Below, piece by piece: positions 6,952-15,073 of a DNA stretch of 64,000 nt. Position numbers and translations under genes: made by a program. The notes beneath the pieces were generated by a model. It saw only the letters and a program-made list of their open reading frames with translations, searched no databases and had not been told where the DNA came from. This stretch comes from CAWJMD01 sp963843835 (lineage in GTDB: Bacteria > Actinomycetota > Actinomycetes > Actinomycetales > CAWJMD01): assembly GCA_963843835.1 (NCBI GenBank), contig CAWJMD010000003.1, positions 310,001-374,000 of the forward strand, given 5' to 3'. Position 1 is the stretch's first letter. Every line of letters begins with the position of its first letter.

Positions 6952-9600
6952 TCACTCGGAGGGCGGTGCCGGGGTGAGCACCAGCGTGTCCTGCGTGGCT
7001 GCCTCGACCGCCGTGCGAGCGAACGGCCAGGGGTAGGTCTCCCCGGTCGACCACGCCTCGGCCTGGTCACCGTAGTGCGGGCTCCAGGGGTGGCCCGAGA
7101 TGCCGCTCAGGTCGACCCACGTCGAGGCGTCGAGGTCTGACAGGTCGACGACCATGCGCATCGACGGGACGGCGTCCACGGCGTAGTTCCGGGGGACGGA
7201 CGCGTCCCAGCCGGTCGCGTCGACGATCGACGTGCCGCCGCCCAGCTGCATGCGGTCGGAGTTGAAGAGGGCCCGGACGGGTCCGGGGACGGTGTCACCG
7301 CCCAGGGGCTCCTGCTGCAGCGTGAGGGTGTGCAGCTTCCCCCACTGCCACGTCGCGGGGTCCTTGCCCAGGCTCGTCGTGAGCTCGAGCCTGGCGTCCT
7401 GCAGCGCCTGGCCGATGATCTGGTCCCGGGTCTCCATGATCGTGGGCGTGCTCGCGTTGTCCCACCACGGGGAGTTCTCGTCGACGAGCAGCCCGCGCAT
7501 CACCTCGAACCAGCGGGCGCCTCCGCTCGGCTGCACCTCCTCGGGCAGCTGGTCGTCGAAGGTGAGGCTGAGCAGGTTGCTCCACACCGCGTTGTAGTAG
7601 GCGGCCTCGGGCGAGTCGGCCGGCTGCGTGTAGTCCCACCCACGCAGCATCTCCACCGCCTCGTCCGTGAACTCGCGCATGCCGGGCGCCAGCTCGAGGT
7701 CGGCCGGCGGCGCGGCCAGCAGCGCCGGGACCAGCACCGGGGCGAACCCGTTCGTGGTGTCCATCTGCAGGTCACGCATGTCCGTCGCGGTGACCTTGCC
7801 TCCGTTCGCCGTCTTCTGCGCCAGCACGTCGCGGATGCGCTGGGAGCGGTAGCCGTAGGCCCAGTCCGCGGTGAGGAAGGGCGCCGGGCCGTCGGTCACC
7901 TGCTGGTTCGCGGCGACGATGAACCCCTCGGACGGGTCCAGCACCGACGGCAGCTGCTCGAACGGCACGTACCCCGTCCAGTCCCACGAGGAGTCCCAGC
8001 CGGGCCGCGGCCAGGTGCCGTCGTGGCGACCGAGCCCGGCCCCGGTCGGGCGGACCGGGATCTTGCCGGGCGCCTGGTAGCCGATGTGCCCTTCGGTGTC
8101 GGCGTACACGAGGTTCTGGGCGGGCACCTCGAACAGGGACGCCGCGGTCCGGAACTCGTCCCAGTCCTTCGCCGCGTCGAGGGCGAAGATCGCGTCGGCC
8201 GTGCGACCGGGGGTCAGGGCCGTCCAGGCCAGCGACACCTCGTACCCGGTCCCCTGGAACGGGGAGTTCTCGGGTACAGGGGACCCGCGGCCGGCCCGGC
8301 GGATGGCGTCGACCGGGTCGGAGAGGAGGGGACCGTGCACCGTCGAGCGGATCTCGATCTCCACCGGCGCCGCCCCGGCCACCTCGATCGTCTCGACCCT
8401 GGACTCGACCGGGACCTGCTCACGGTCGCGCAGGTACGTCTCGCCCGAGAGCTTCTCCAGGAAGAAGTCGGTCACGTCCGGGGCGAGGTTGGTCATGCCC
8501 CAGGCGATGTCCGCGTTGTGACCGATGACGACGCCCGGCAGCCCCGCGAAGGAGAAGCCGGCCACGTCGAAGGGGCACGAGGCGCTCACCTGGTTGCAGT
8601 GCAGGCCGACCTGGTACCAGATCCCCGGCATGCTCGGCGACAGGTGCGGGTCGTTCGCGAGCATCGGCATCCCGGACCCGGTGTGCTCCCCCGCGACGAC
8701 CCACGAGTTCGAGCCGACCCCCTCACCCCGTCCGAGCAGGTCGGGCACCGCGTCGAGCGTGCGCTGGGCGGCGGCGAAGACCTCACCGGCCGTGCCGAGC
8801 ACCGGGTCCGGGAGCGAGGAGCCGTCATCCGTCGGTGGCCCCTGCGTCTCGGCTCCGTCGACAACCTGCGGCCCCCGCACGGAGGATCCGGCCTGCGGCA
8901 CCACCGGGAGGATCGGCGCGTGCCGCGTGGGGTCGTACGGCGGGTAGAGCTGGTCCACCAGAGCCACGTCGTCCACCGCGGAGAAGACCTGGGCGCGGCC
9001 CAGCTCCTCCGAGTAGTTGCTGCGCAGGTCCCAGGCCATCGCCTTCAGCCAGGCCAGCGAGTCGACCGGCGTCCACTTCTCGATGCGACGCAGGTCGTTG
9101 GGGATCGCCAGCACGGGGTAGGCGGACGACAGCTCCGCCGGGGACCGTCCGCCGATGTAGGCGTTGACGCCGTCCGCGTACGCCTGCAGGTACTGCCGTG
9201 TCTCGGGCGCGAGCAACGGCAGCTCGGCCTCGGCGACGCGGCGCCAGCCCAGGGTGCGCACGACGGTGTCGGCTGCGAGCGCGTCCTCGTTCTCGCCGAC
9301 GAGCTCCGACAGGCGCCCGGCGGTCACGTGCCGGCGGAAGTCCATCTCGAAGAAGCGGTCCTGCGCGTGGACGAACCCCTGCGCGTAGAAGAGGTCGTCC
9401 GCCGAGTCCGCGTAGATCTGCGGCACGCCGCGGGCATCGCGTACGACCTGCACCTCGGCACCCAGCCCTGGCACCTCCACCCGGCCCGAGTACTCGGGCA
9501 GCGGGCGACGGATGGTCACCACCACGGTCACGGTGAGCACGAGGACGACGGCAGCCAGGAGGGCCACCGCGCCGATGGCGATGCGTCGCAGTCCGGGCAC
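6952..9600 (-). CDS. penicillin acylase family Ntn-hydrolase, membrane-anchored
   Basis: 882 aa from GTG 9600. An N-terminal helix (IAIGAVALLAAVVLVLTVTV, about residues 7-26) anchors or exports it. The alpha chain follows (VQVVRDARGVPQIYADSADD, then AQGFVHAQDRFFEMDFRR). Self-cleavage is expected before Ser297 in GVGSNSWVVAG, which becomes the N-terminal nucleophile of the beta chain; PMLANDPHL and the later HGPLLSDP and ANQQVTDGP segments fit the family. The enzyme hydrolyses amide bonds of beta-lactams, acyl-homoserine lactones or similar acyl amides. The substrate cannot be read from sequence. Divergent from the antiporter gene. Confidence 0.9.
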   Translation of the reverse strand: MPGLRRIAIGAVALLAAVVLVLTVTVVVTIRRPLPEYSGRVEVPGLGAEVQVVRDARGVPQIYADSADDLFYAQGFVHAQDRFFEMDFRRHVTAGRLSELVGENEDALAADTVVRTLGWRRVAEAELPLLAPETRQYLQAYADGVNAYIGGRSPAELSSAYPVLAIPNDLRRIEKWTPVDSLAWLKAMAWDLRSNYSEELGRAQVFSAVDDVALVDQLYPPYDPTRHAPILPVVPQAGSSVRGPQVVDGAETQGPPTDDGSSLPDPVLGTAGEVFAAAQRTLDAVPDLLGRGEGVGSNSWVVAGEHTGSGMPMLANDPHLSPSMPGIWYQVGLHCNQVSASCPFDVAGFSFAGLPGVVIGHNADIAWGMTNLAPDVTDFFLEKLSGETYLRDREQVPVESRVETIEVAGAAPVEIEIRSTVHGPLLSDPVDAIRRAGRGSPVPENSPFQGTGYEVSLAWTALTPGRTADAIFALDAAKDWDEFRTAASLFEVPAQNLVYADTEGHIGYQAPGKIPVRPTGAGLGRHDGTWPRPGWDSSWDWTGYVPFEQLPSVLDPSEGFIVAANQQVTDGPAPFLTADWAYGYRSQRIRDVLAQKTANGGKVTATDMRDLQMDTTNGFAPVLVPALLAAPPADLELAPGMREFTDEAVEMLRGWDYTQPADSPEAAYYNAVWSNLLSLTFDDQLPEEVQPSGGARWFEVMRGLLVDENSPWWDNASTPTIMETRDQIIGQALQDARLELTTSLGKDPATWQWGKLHTLTLQQEPLGGDTVPGPVRALFNSDRMQLGGGTSIVDATGWDASVPRNYAVDAVPSMRMVVDLSDLDASTWVDLSGISGHPWSPHYGDQAEAWSTGETYPWPFARTAVEAATQDTLVLTPAPPSE

Positions 9601-9709
9601 CCGCCGAGAGTAACCACCTAAACTGAGCGCCACTGCGCGCCGCCCCGGCCACACCGGGCCACGATCCGGACACGGGTCGGGAGTCGCCCACGACCCCGGG
9701 AGGAGCCTG

Positions 9710-11212
9710 GTGAGCGTCGACGACCTGAACATGGCCGTCTTCGCCGGTGCGCTCGTGCTGCTCGTGGCGGTCGTCGCCGTCCGCATCTCGAGCCGGACGG
9801 GCATGCCGTCCCTGCTGCTGTACCTCGGGCTCGGCGTGCTGCTCGGCGAGAGCGGGCTCGGCATCGTCTTCGAGGACTTCGAGCTGACCACCGTGCTCGG
9901 CTACGCCGCCCTCGTCGTCATCCTCGCCGATGGTGGTCTGAGCACACGCTGGCACACGATCCGTCACGCGGTCATGCCCGCCGGCCTGCTCGCCACCGTC
10001 GGGGCGATGATCTCGGTGCTCGTCGTGGCCGCAGCCGCGCACTGGCTGCTGGGCTCGCCGTGGACGATCGCGCTGCTGCTCGGAGCGATCGTCTCGACGA
10101 CGGACGCGGCGGCCGTGTTCTCCGTGCTGCGTCGCGTCCCCGTGCCGCGCCGCCTGGCCGGGATGCTCGAGGCCGAGTCCGGCTTCAACGACGCCCCGGT
10201 GGTCATCCTCGTCGTGGCCCTGAGCGGTGTCGCCACCGGCGAGGACGCGCGCGACCCCGTGCTGCTGGTGCTGTCCGCGGCCGCCCAGCTCGTCGGCGGC
10301 GCGCTGATGGGCATCGCGCTGGGCTGGCTCGGTGCGCGCTTGCTGCGCACGGTCGCGCTGCCGTCGTCCGGCCTCTACCCGATCGCGGTGATGGCGCTCT
10401 GCGCGCTCGCCTACGGCGCCGGCACGGTGGCGCACCTCAGCGGGTTCCTCGCCGTCTACGTCTGCGGGCTGGTGCTGGGCAACGCGGACCTGCCCCACCG
10501 GCAGACGGTGCGCGGGTTCGCCGAGGGCCTCGGCTGGCTGGCTCACATCGGCCTCTTCGTGCTCCTCGGTCTGCTCGTCAGCCCCAGCCAGCTGCCGGCG
10601 GCGCTGGTGCCGGCCCTCGTGATCGGGACCGTCCTGCTCGTGGTGGCGCGCCCCTTGTCGGTGCTCGCGTCGGTGACGTGGCTCGGGTACCGATGGCGCG
10701 ACCAGGCGTTCCTGTCCTGGGCCGGCCTGCGCGGGGCCGTGCCGATCGTCCTGGCCACGATCCCCGTGGCGGGTTTCGTGCCCGGCTCGGGCGAGCTCTT
10801 CGAGCTGGTCTTCGTGCTCGTGGTCGTCTTCACCCTGGTCCAGGCCCCCACGCTGCCGGCCGTCGCGCGCCGCCTTCGCCTCGAGGGGGACGCACCGGTC
10901 GACATCGAGGTCGAGTCCTCTCCCCTGGAGGCGATGGGCGCCCAGGTGCTGCAGGTCAGCGTGGGCCCGACGTCGAGGATCCACGGGATGGAGCTGTTCG
11001 AGCTGCGGCTGCCACCCGGCGCGAACGTGACGCTGGTCGTGCGGGACGGCGAGGCCCTGGTGCCCGAGCGGCACACCCGCCTCGCCCACGGCGACGACCT
11101 GCTGGTGATCGCGACGGCGGCGGTACGGCAGCAGGCCGAGCGTCGGCTGCGTCAGGTGAGCGAGTCGGGGCGTCTCGCGCAGTGGCAGGCCGAGCCCCCC
11201 GCCGGCTCCTGA
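9710..11212 (+). CDS. K+(Na+)/H+ antiporter, CPA1 type with RCK_C domain
   Basis: 500 aa; GTG 9710 follows a GGGAGGAG ribosome-binding site. About 12 membrane helices fill residues 1-390. The CPA core motifs are STTDAAAVFSVLRR and LEAESGFNDAPVVI, where the paired acidic residues carry cations and protons. A cytoplasmic TrkA_C/RCK_C domain spans about residues 400-480 (VSVGPTSRIHGMELFELRLP, then LAHGDDLLVIATAA), which points to gating by nucleotides or ions. The layout is that of NhaP2/CvrA exporters that remove K+ for pH or osmotic balance. Confidence 0.9.
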   Translation: MSVDDLNMAVFAGALVLLVAVVAVRISSRTGMPSLLLYLGLGVLLGESGLGIVFEDFELTTVLGYAALVVILADGGLSTRWHTIRHAVMPAGLLATVGAMISVLVVAAAAHWLLGSPWTIALLLGAIVSTTDAAAVFSVLRRVPVPRRLAGMLEAESGFNDAPVVILVVALSGVATGEDARDPVLLVLSAAAQLVGGALMGIALGWLGARLLRTVALPSSGLYPIAVMALCALAYGAGTVAHLSGFLAVYVCGLVLGNADLPHRQTVRGFAEGLGWLAHIGLFVLLGLLVSPSQLPAALVPALVIGTVLLVVARPLSVLASVTWLGYRWRDQAFLSWAGLRGAVPIVLATIPVAGFVPGSGELFELVFVLVVVFTLVQAPTLPAVARRLRLEGDAPVDIEVESSPLEAMGAQVLQVSVGPTSRIHGMELFELRLPPGANVTLVVRDGEALVPERHTRLAHGDDLLVIATAAVRQQAERRLRQVSESGRLAQWQAEPPAGS

Positions 11213-11248
11213 CCTGCCGCCTCGGACCGACCGTCGGAAGGCAGCCTC

Positions 11249-11279
11249 GGAAGGAAACCGCGCGACGAGGCGTTATCAT
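11249..11279 (+). promoter_or_regulatory. candidate SigH/SigR-type promoter of the FmdB/Ruc gene
   Basis: GGAAG at 11249-11253 is separated by exactly 18 bp from GTT at 11272-11274. This fits the GGAAT-N18/19-GTT consensus of actinobacterial thiol-stress sigma factors with one mismatch. The same -10 region reads TATCAT (11274-11279) and could also serve the housekeeping sigma factor, although no good -35 is seen. A CIRCE operator starts at 11279. Prediction only. Confidence 0.45.
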
Positions 11280-11305
11280 TGGCACTCAGAAGCCGCGAGT
11301 GCCAG
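11279..11305 (+). promoter_or_regulatory. CIRCE operator (HrcA site)
   Basis: TTGGCACTC, a 9-nt spacer, then GAGTGCCAG. The consensus CIRCE element is TTAGCACTC-N9-GAGTGCTAA, so the spacing is exact and the cores GCACTC/GAGTGC are perfect. It sits directly after a TATCAT -10-like element and 31 bp before the GTG of the FmdB-family gene, where HrcA would block transcription until heat shock. hrcA and groE are not in this window. Confidence 0.85.
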
Positions 11306-11336
11306 ACCGCGGCGCGACGTAGAGCTGGAGGGCCAC

Positions 11337-11708
11337 GTGCCGACGTACGCCTACGCCTGCACCTCCTGCGACGACAGGTTCGAGGTGCACCAGTCGTTCA
11401 CCGACGACACCCTGACGCGCTGCGAGCGCTGCGACGGGACCCTGCGCAAGCTCTTCAACTCGGTCGGCATCGTCTTCAAGGGGTCGGGCTTCTACCGGAC
11501 CGACTCGCGGGCGTCGAACGGCAACGGCTCATCGAGCGTGTCCCCCGGGTCGCCCGACTCGTCGTCCTCCTCCACGAAGTCCGGCTCCTCGAGGTCCGAC
11601 TCGTCGAAGTCCGACTCGTCGAAGTCCGGCTCCTCGACGTCCGGTGACTCGGGCTCCGGCTCGTCGGCGGCAGCCGCCTCCGCGTCGAAGGCCGCCTCGA
11701 CCGCCTGA
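11337..11708 (+). CDS. FmdB-family zinc-ribbon protein, Ruc-like chaperone candidate
   Basis: 123 aa from GTG 11337 (GGAGGG upstream). The first 45 residues are an FmdB zinc ribbon with Cys8-x2-Cys11 and Cys29-x2-Cys32 in the expected frame (MPTYAYACTSCDDRF). The remaining ~75 residues are low-complexity Ser/Asp/Lys/Gly and probably disordered. M. tuberculosis Rv0991c (Ruc) has the same architecture, is a redox-regulated chaperone, and is HrcA-controlled as I recall. The CIRCE site and SigH-like promoter here support that assignment. The older FmdB annotation (formamidase regulator) is not informative. Confidence 0.85.
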   Translation: MPTYAYACTSCDDRFEVHQSFTDDTLTRCERCDGTLRKLFNSVGIVFKGSGFYRTDSRASNGNGSSSVSPGSPDSSSSSTKSGSSRSDSSKSDSSKSGSSTSGDSGSGSSAAAASASKAASTA

Positions 11709-11804
11709 GTCCCTCCCTCCACAGGAGGGGAAGGTCGCCTCGTCGTCCACAGGCGGCGCGACGGCGGATGGCCGCCACCCGGTACACCGCGTAGCGTCCG
11801 GACC

Positions 11805-12674
11805 ATGCCGAGCGACCAGCCCGACCCGAACCACTCCGACCCCGACGCCCCCCGGACCGCGGACGCACCCGCCACCGTGGGCGTGATCGGGGGCTCGGGC
11901 TTCTACTCCTTCCTCGACGACGTCATCGAGGTACCGGTGACCACGCCGTTCGGAGCGCCCAGCGAGCAGCCGGTCGTCGGCACGGTCGCCGGCCGACGGG
12001 TGGCCTTCCTCCCCCGGCACGGCCGCAACCACACGATCCCCCCGCACCTGGTCAACTACCGCGCGAACCTCTGGGCCCTGCGCGCGGTCGGCGTGCGCCA
12101 GGTCGTCGCACCGTGCGCCGTGGGTTCGCTGCGACCCGAGCTGGGGCCGGGGACGGTCGTGGTGCCCGACCAGGTCGTCGACCGCACCTGGGGCCGCGCC
12201 CACACCGTCTACGACGCCGTCGGAGCTGTCGTCCACATGGGGTTCGCCGACCCGTTCTGCCCCCGTGGCCGCGCCGCCGTGCTCGGCGCGGCCGGAGAAC
12301 GGGGGGGTCTGCAGGCCTTGGACGGTGGCACGCTCGTGGTCGTCAACGGCCCGCGCTTCTCGAGCCGCGCCGAGTCGCAGTGGCACGCGGGAGCGGGCTG
12401 GTCGCTGGTCGGGATGACGACGATGCCGGAGGCGGCGATCGCGCGGGAGCTCGCCCTGTGCTTCACCAGCGTCGCGCTGGTCACCGACCACGACGCCGGC
12501 GTGGAGGGCGGCGAGGCGGTGACCCACCAGGAGGTGCTCGCCGTCTTCGGCCGCAACGTGGAGGCCTTGAAGTCGCTGGTCGGGGCGGCCATCGAGCACC
12601 TGCCGCAAGACCAGGGCGACTGCGGCTGCGGCAAGGCCCTGGACGGCCTCGACCTCCCCTTCCCCCTGCCCTGA
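11805..12674 (+). CDS. mtnP: S-methyl-5'-thioadenosine / -thioinosine phosphorylase
   Basis: 289 aa. A ~25-residue acidic N-terminal extension precedes the PNP-superfamily core starting VGVIGGSGFYSFL. The enzyme phosphorolyses methylthioadenosine (or methylthioinosine) from polyamine and autoinducer metabolism. Evidence: PRHGRNHTIPPHLVNYRANL, APCAVGSL, NGPRFSSRAE, GMTTMPEAAIARELALCF and VTDHDAG. The C-terminal CGCGKALDGLDLPF resembles the Cys-rich end of the MTA/MTI phosphorylase group rather than purine nucleoside phosphorylase. Base specificity (adenine or hypoxanthine) is not settled by what I can see. Confidence 0.9.
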   Translation: MPSDQPDPNHSDPDAPRTADAPATVGVIGGSGFYSFLDDVIEVPVTTPFGAPSEQPVVGTVAGRRVAFLPRHGRNHTIPPHLVNYRANLWALRAVGVRQVVAPCAVGSLRPELGPGTVVVPDQVVDRTWGRAHTVYDAVGAVVHMGFADPFCPRGRAAVLGAAGERGGLQALDGGTLVVVNGPRFSSRAESQWHAGAGWSLVGMTTMPEAAIARELALCFTSVALVTDHDAGVEGGEAVTHQEVLAVFGRNVEALKSLVGAAIEHLPQDQGDCGCGKALDGLDLPFPLP

Positions 12675-12688
12675 CCCGCGGCCGCCAC

Positions 12689-13417
12689 GTGCTCTCGCTC
12701 AGCTGGTCCCGGCATCCGCCGGAGCGCGCACCGGCGGGCAACGCGCGGCCCGGCGGTCACCGGTCGCATGGTCGCGCACTGCGGCGCCTGGTGGGCCGAC
12801 ACCGCCGCCCGATCGCGGCCCTGTTGCTCGCCGGAGCGGCGACCCTGACCGTCGAGTCGGTGACGTCCCCACTCCCCCCCGGGGTGACGGTGGCCGTCAG
12901 CGCCGCCGACCTGCCCGCGGGGCACCTCGTGACGCCGGGCGACGTGCGCGAGGTCGTCCTGCCGACCGACGCGGTCCCCGGAGGGTCGCTGCCCGCCGGT
13001 GGACTGACCGGGCAGCGCCTGTCCGGACCTGTCCGCGCCGGCGAGCCCTTCACCGACCGCCGGATCGTGACGGAGGCGCCGGCCGCGGCACTGGACTTCG
13101 GGCGGGTGGCGATGCCCCTCGACGTGCAGGCGGGTGCGCTGCGCTGGCTCACGCCGGGGGTGCGCGTCAGCCTGCTCGCCTTCCGCACCGACCTCGTCGA
13201 CCTCGGCGGATCCACCGGGGACGGGCCGCCGCCAGCGCACGTGGTCGCACGTGACGTCGTCGTGCTGGACGTGCCGCCGCGTGACGACGAGGGCCTGCTG
13301 GCCACCGCCGACCGCGACGGCACCCGGACCGTGCTGGTCTCGGTGCGGTCCGAGGAGGCGGCCAGGCTGGCGGCTGCCGGCGGCGGATGGTCGCTGAGCC
13401 CGGTCGTGCTCCCGTAG
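12689..13417 (+). CDS. SAF-domain protein, CpaB/FlgA-like
   Basis: 242 aa from GTG 12689. A basic N terminus (about 35 residues, many Arg/His) leads to one helix (PIAALLLAGAATLTVESV). A SAF domain follows (VTVAVSAADLPAGHLVTPGD, then PAGGLTGQRLSGPVRAGEPF), then an RcpC-like segment ending WSLSPVVLP. SAF proteins of this layout assemble Flp pili (CpaB/RcpC), but no tad or pilus gene lies nearby, so pilus function is unsupported. It sits directly upstream of mscL, an association I recall from other actinobacteria. Possibly an envelope-associated carbohydrate-binding protein. Confidence 0.75.
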   Translation: MLSLSWSRHPPERAPAGNARPGGHRSHGRALRRLVGRHRRPIAALLLAGAATLTVESVTSPLPPGVTVAVSAADLPAGHLVTPGDVREVVLPTDAVPGGSLPAGGLTGQRLSGPVRAGEPFTDRRIVTEAPAAALDFGRVAMPLDVQAGALRWLTPGVRVSLLAFRTDLVDLGGSTGDGPPPAHVVARDVVVLDVPPRDDEGLLATADRDGTRTVLVSVRSEEAARLAAAGGGWSLSPVVLP

Positions 13418-13458
13418 GTTGCCCCGGTCATCCACCACGCGCGTACCGGGAGTTGGTC

Positions 13459-13878
13459 ATGATCAAGGGTTTCAGGGACTTCATCCTCCGCGGCAACGTC
13501 GTCGACCTCGCGATAGCCGTCGTCATCGGCGCCGCCTTCGGCGCCGTGGTCGGCGCCTTCGCCACCGACTTCATCGGCAGCCTCATCGCCGCGGTCGGCG
13601 GGGTGCCGAACCTCGACGACGTGGGGCCGGTCGTCAACGGGACCCAGATCAACATCGGCACCACCCTCACGGCGCTGCTGAACTTCGTCATCGTCGCCGC
13701 GGTCATCTACGTCGCGCTCGTGGTGCCCATGAACCGGCTCATGCTGATGCGCAAGCGGGGTGAGCTCGAGGAGGTCCAGGCCACGCCTGAGGACGTCGCG
13801 CTGCTGCAGGAGATCCGCGACCTGCTCAAGGGCCAGGCACCCGGCGCCACCAACACCGTGGGCGTCTCGGACCACTGA
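13459..13878 (+). CDS. mscL: large-conductance mechanosensitive channel MscL
   Basis: 139 aa. It opens under membrane tension to release solutes on hypo-osmotic shock. The N-terminal amphipathic helix MIKGFRDFILRGNVVDLAIA and TM1 (VVIGAAFGAVVGAFATDFI) are typical. TM2 is ALLNFVIVAAVIYVALVVP. The C-terminal cytoplasmic helical bundle (DVALLQEIRDLLKGQ) is present. The length is normal. It ends 12 bp before the convergent small gene at 13890. Confidence 0.96.
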   Translation: MIKGFRDFILRGNVVDLAIAVVIGAAFGAVVGAFATDFIGSLIAAVGGVPNLDDVGPVVNGTQINIGTTLTALLNFVIVAAVIYVALVVPMNRLMLMRKRGELEEVQATPEDVALLQEIRDLLKGQAPGATNTVGVSDH

Positions 13879-13889
13879 CCGCCGAGCCG

Positions 13890-14111
13890 CTACTGCCAGT
13901 GGGGCGGCTTCTCCCGCAGGAAGCGCTCGTCGTCCTCGCTCTCACGGTCGCCGCCCGACCAGCCGACGTCGCTGTCGTCGGAGGAGCGCTCGGGTATCAC
14001 CGGGGCATCCGGTATCACCGGCGCATCCGGGGGACGCCGGGGCCGGCGCCGCTCGCCTGGTTGCCGCTCGTCGGACGCGGGCATCCCGGCCACGGGCTCC
14101 TCCTCCGTCAT
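13890..14111 (-). CDS. small acidic protein of the MoxR-VWA operon
   Basis: 73 aa, last gene of the leftward MoxR-DUF58-VWA operon; its ATG overlaps the VWA stop as ATGA. It is Pro/Arg-rich with a duplicated DAPVIP segment, and ends DDERFLREKPPHWQ. I recall similar tails ('RFLREKPPHW') in small actinobacterial proteins of unknown function, so the C terminus is probably the conserved part. No membrane helix or signal peptide. Function unknown. Confidence 0.65.
   Translation of the reverse strand: MTEEEPVAGMPASDERQPGERRRPRRPPDAPVIPDAPVIPERSSDDSDVGWSGGDRESEDDERFLREKPPHWQ
13993..14028. repeat. tandem 18-bp duplication inside a small gene
   Basis: Two adjacent 18-bp copies (GGTATCACCGGGGCATCC and GGTATCACCGGCGCATCC) differ at one base and encode the repeated DAPVIP segment of the small protein. 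The reading frame is kept, so this is a recent in-frame slippage or duplication. Confidence 0.85.
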
Positions 14112-15073
14112 GACAGCCTCCCGAACCAGAGCAGGGAACCCGCCACGGTCAGGAGCAGCACGACCAGGCCGACCGCGACCCAGCGGTCCGTGATCTCCGA
14201 CGGCTCCAGCTCGTAGCCCACGGACGATCCGATGTCCTCGTAGACGCGGTTCAGCTCGTCGAGCGTCTGGGCCTGGTAGTACACCCCGCCGGTGGCGGAC
14301 GCGATGTCCGCGAGCTCGGCCTCGTTCACGGGCACCGGCTCGGTGATCCCCTCGATGACGATCACGCCGTCGGGGGTCCCGAACGCGATCGTCGACACCG
14401 GCACGTCCGCCTCCACGGCGGCACGCGCCGCGTCGGCGTTCGGCCGTCCGACGGTCGTCTCCCCATCGGAGAGGACCACGATGCGTGCCGGGACCGGCTC
14501 ACCCCCCGGGTCCTGCGCCACCAGCTCGAGGCTCTGCAGGGAGGTGAAGATGCCCTCGCCGATCGCCGTGTAGGGGCCCAGCTGGATCGCGTCGATCGCC
14601 GCGACGACGCGGGACCGGTCCGTCGTGGGCGGCACGAGCACGGTGGCGGCGCCGGCGAAGGTGACCAGCCCGAGGTTCAGCCCGGGAGGGAGGTCGCGGG
14701 TGAAGGCGCGGGCCGCCTCCTGGGCCGCCTCCAGCCGGTTCGGTGCGACGTCGTCGGCCTGCATGGACAGGGACACGTCGATCGCGAGCACGACCGTGGC
14801 CCGCTCCCTCGGCACGCGCACGTCGGCGGCGGGACGGGCGACCGCGACCACCATCACGGCGCACGTCAGCAGCAGGCCCGCCGCGAGCACGTGCCGGCGC
14901 CACCCCGGCCGGCGCGGCGCCACGCTCGCCAGCATCGGCAGCGCGCTGAACCGCAGCGCGTAGGCGTGCCGCCGGCGCTGCCCCCACAGGTACAGCCCGA
15001 GCAGCAGCGGCAGGAGGAGCAGGAGCCAGAGCCGGCCACCGGCCAGGAAGGAGTCCGGGACCACGTCGGTCAC
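14108..15073 (-). CDS. VWA-domain membrane protein (BatA-like)
   Basis: 321 aa from GTG 15073, overlapping the DUF58 stop as GTGA. The layout is two N-terminal helices (about 14-30 and 60-80), a von Willebrand A domain with complete MIDAS motif (D99-V-S101-L-S103 in AIDVSLSM) and a C-terminal helix (VAVGLVVLLLTVAGSLLWFG). This matches BatA/BatB-type proteins that work with MoxR ATPases and DUF58 proteins, probably in chaperone-like assembly or metal insertion at the membrane. The client here is unknown. Confidence 0.88.
   Translation of the reverse strand: MTDVVPDSFLAGGRLWLLLLLPLLLGLYLWGQRRRHAYALRFSALPMLASVAPRRPGWRRHVLAAGLLLTCAVMVVAVARPAADVRVPRERATVVLAIDVSLSMQADDVAPNRLEAAQEAARAFTRDLPPGLNLGLVTFAGAATVLVPPTTDRSRVVAAIDAIQLGPYTAIGEGIFTSLQSLELVAQDPGGEPVPARIVVLSDGETTVGRPNADAARAAVEADVPVSTIAFGTPDGVIVIEGITEPVPVNEAELADIASATGGVYYQAQTLDELNRVYEDIGSSVGYELEPSEITDRWVAVGLVVLLLTVAGSLLWFGRLS

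Noticed and set aside
7330..9621. 763-codon open frame antisense to the penicillin acylase gene
   Set aside because: Composition is Arg/Gly/Val-rich with no recognisable motif; it mirrors a real gene in high-GC DNA.
8825..11089. 754-codon minus-strand frame across the acylase 5' end and antiporter gene
   Set aside because: No domain; it crosses two well-supported genes and their divergent promoter region.
11540..11700. Ser/Lys/Asp codon repeats in the FmdB-like gene as a DNA repeat element
   Set aside because: Simple low-complexity coding sequence of a disordered tail, not an independent repeat.
13867..13920. stem-loop terminator after mscL
   Set aside because: Competing short pairings (CCACTG/CAGTGG, AGCCGC/GCGGCT) overlap and neither is convincing.
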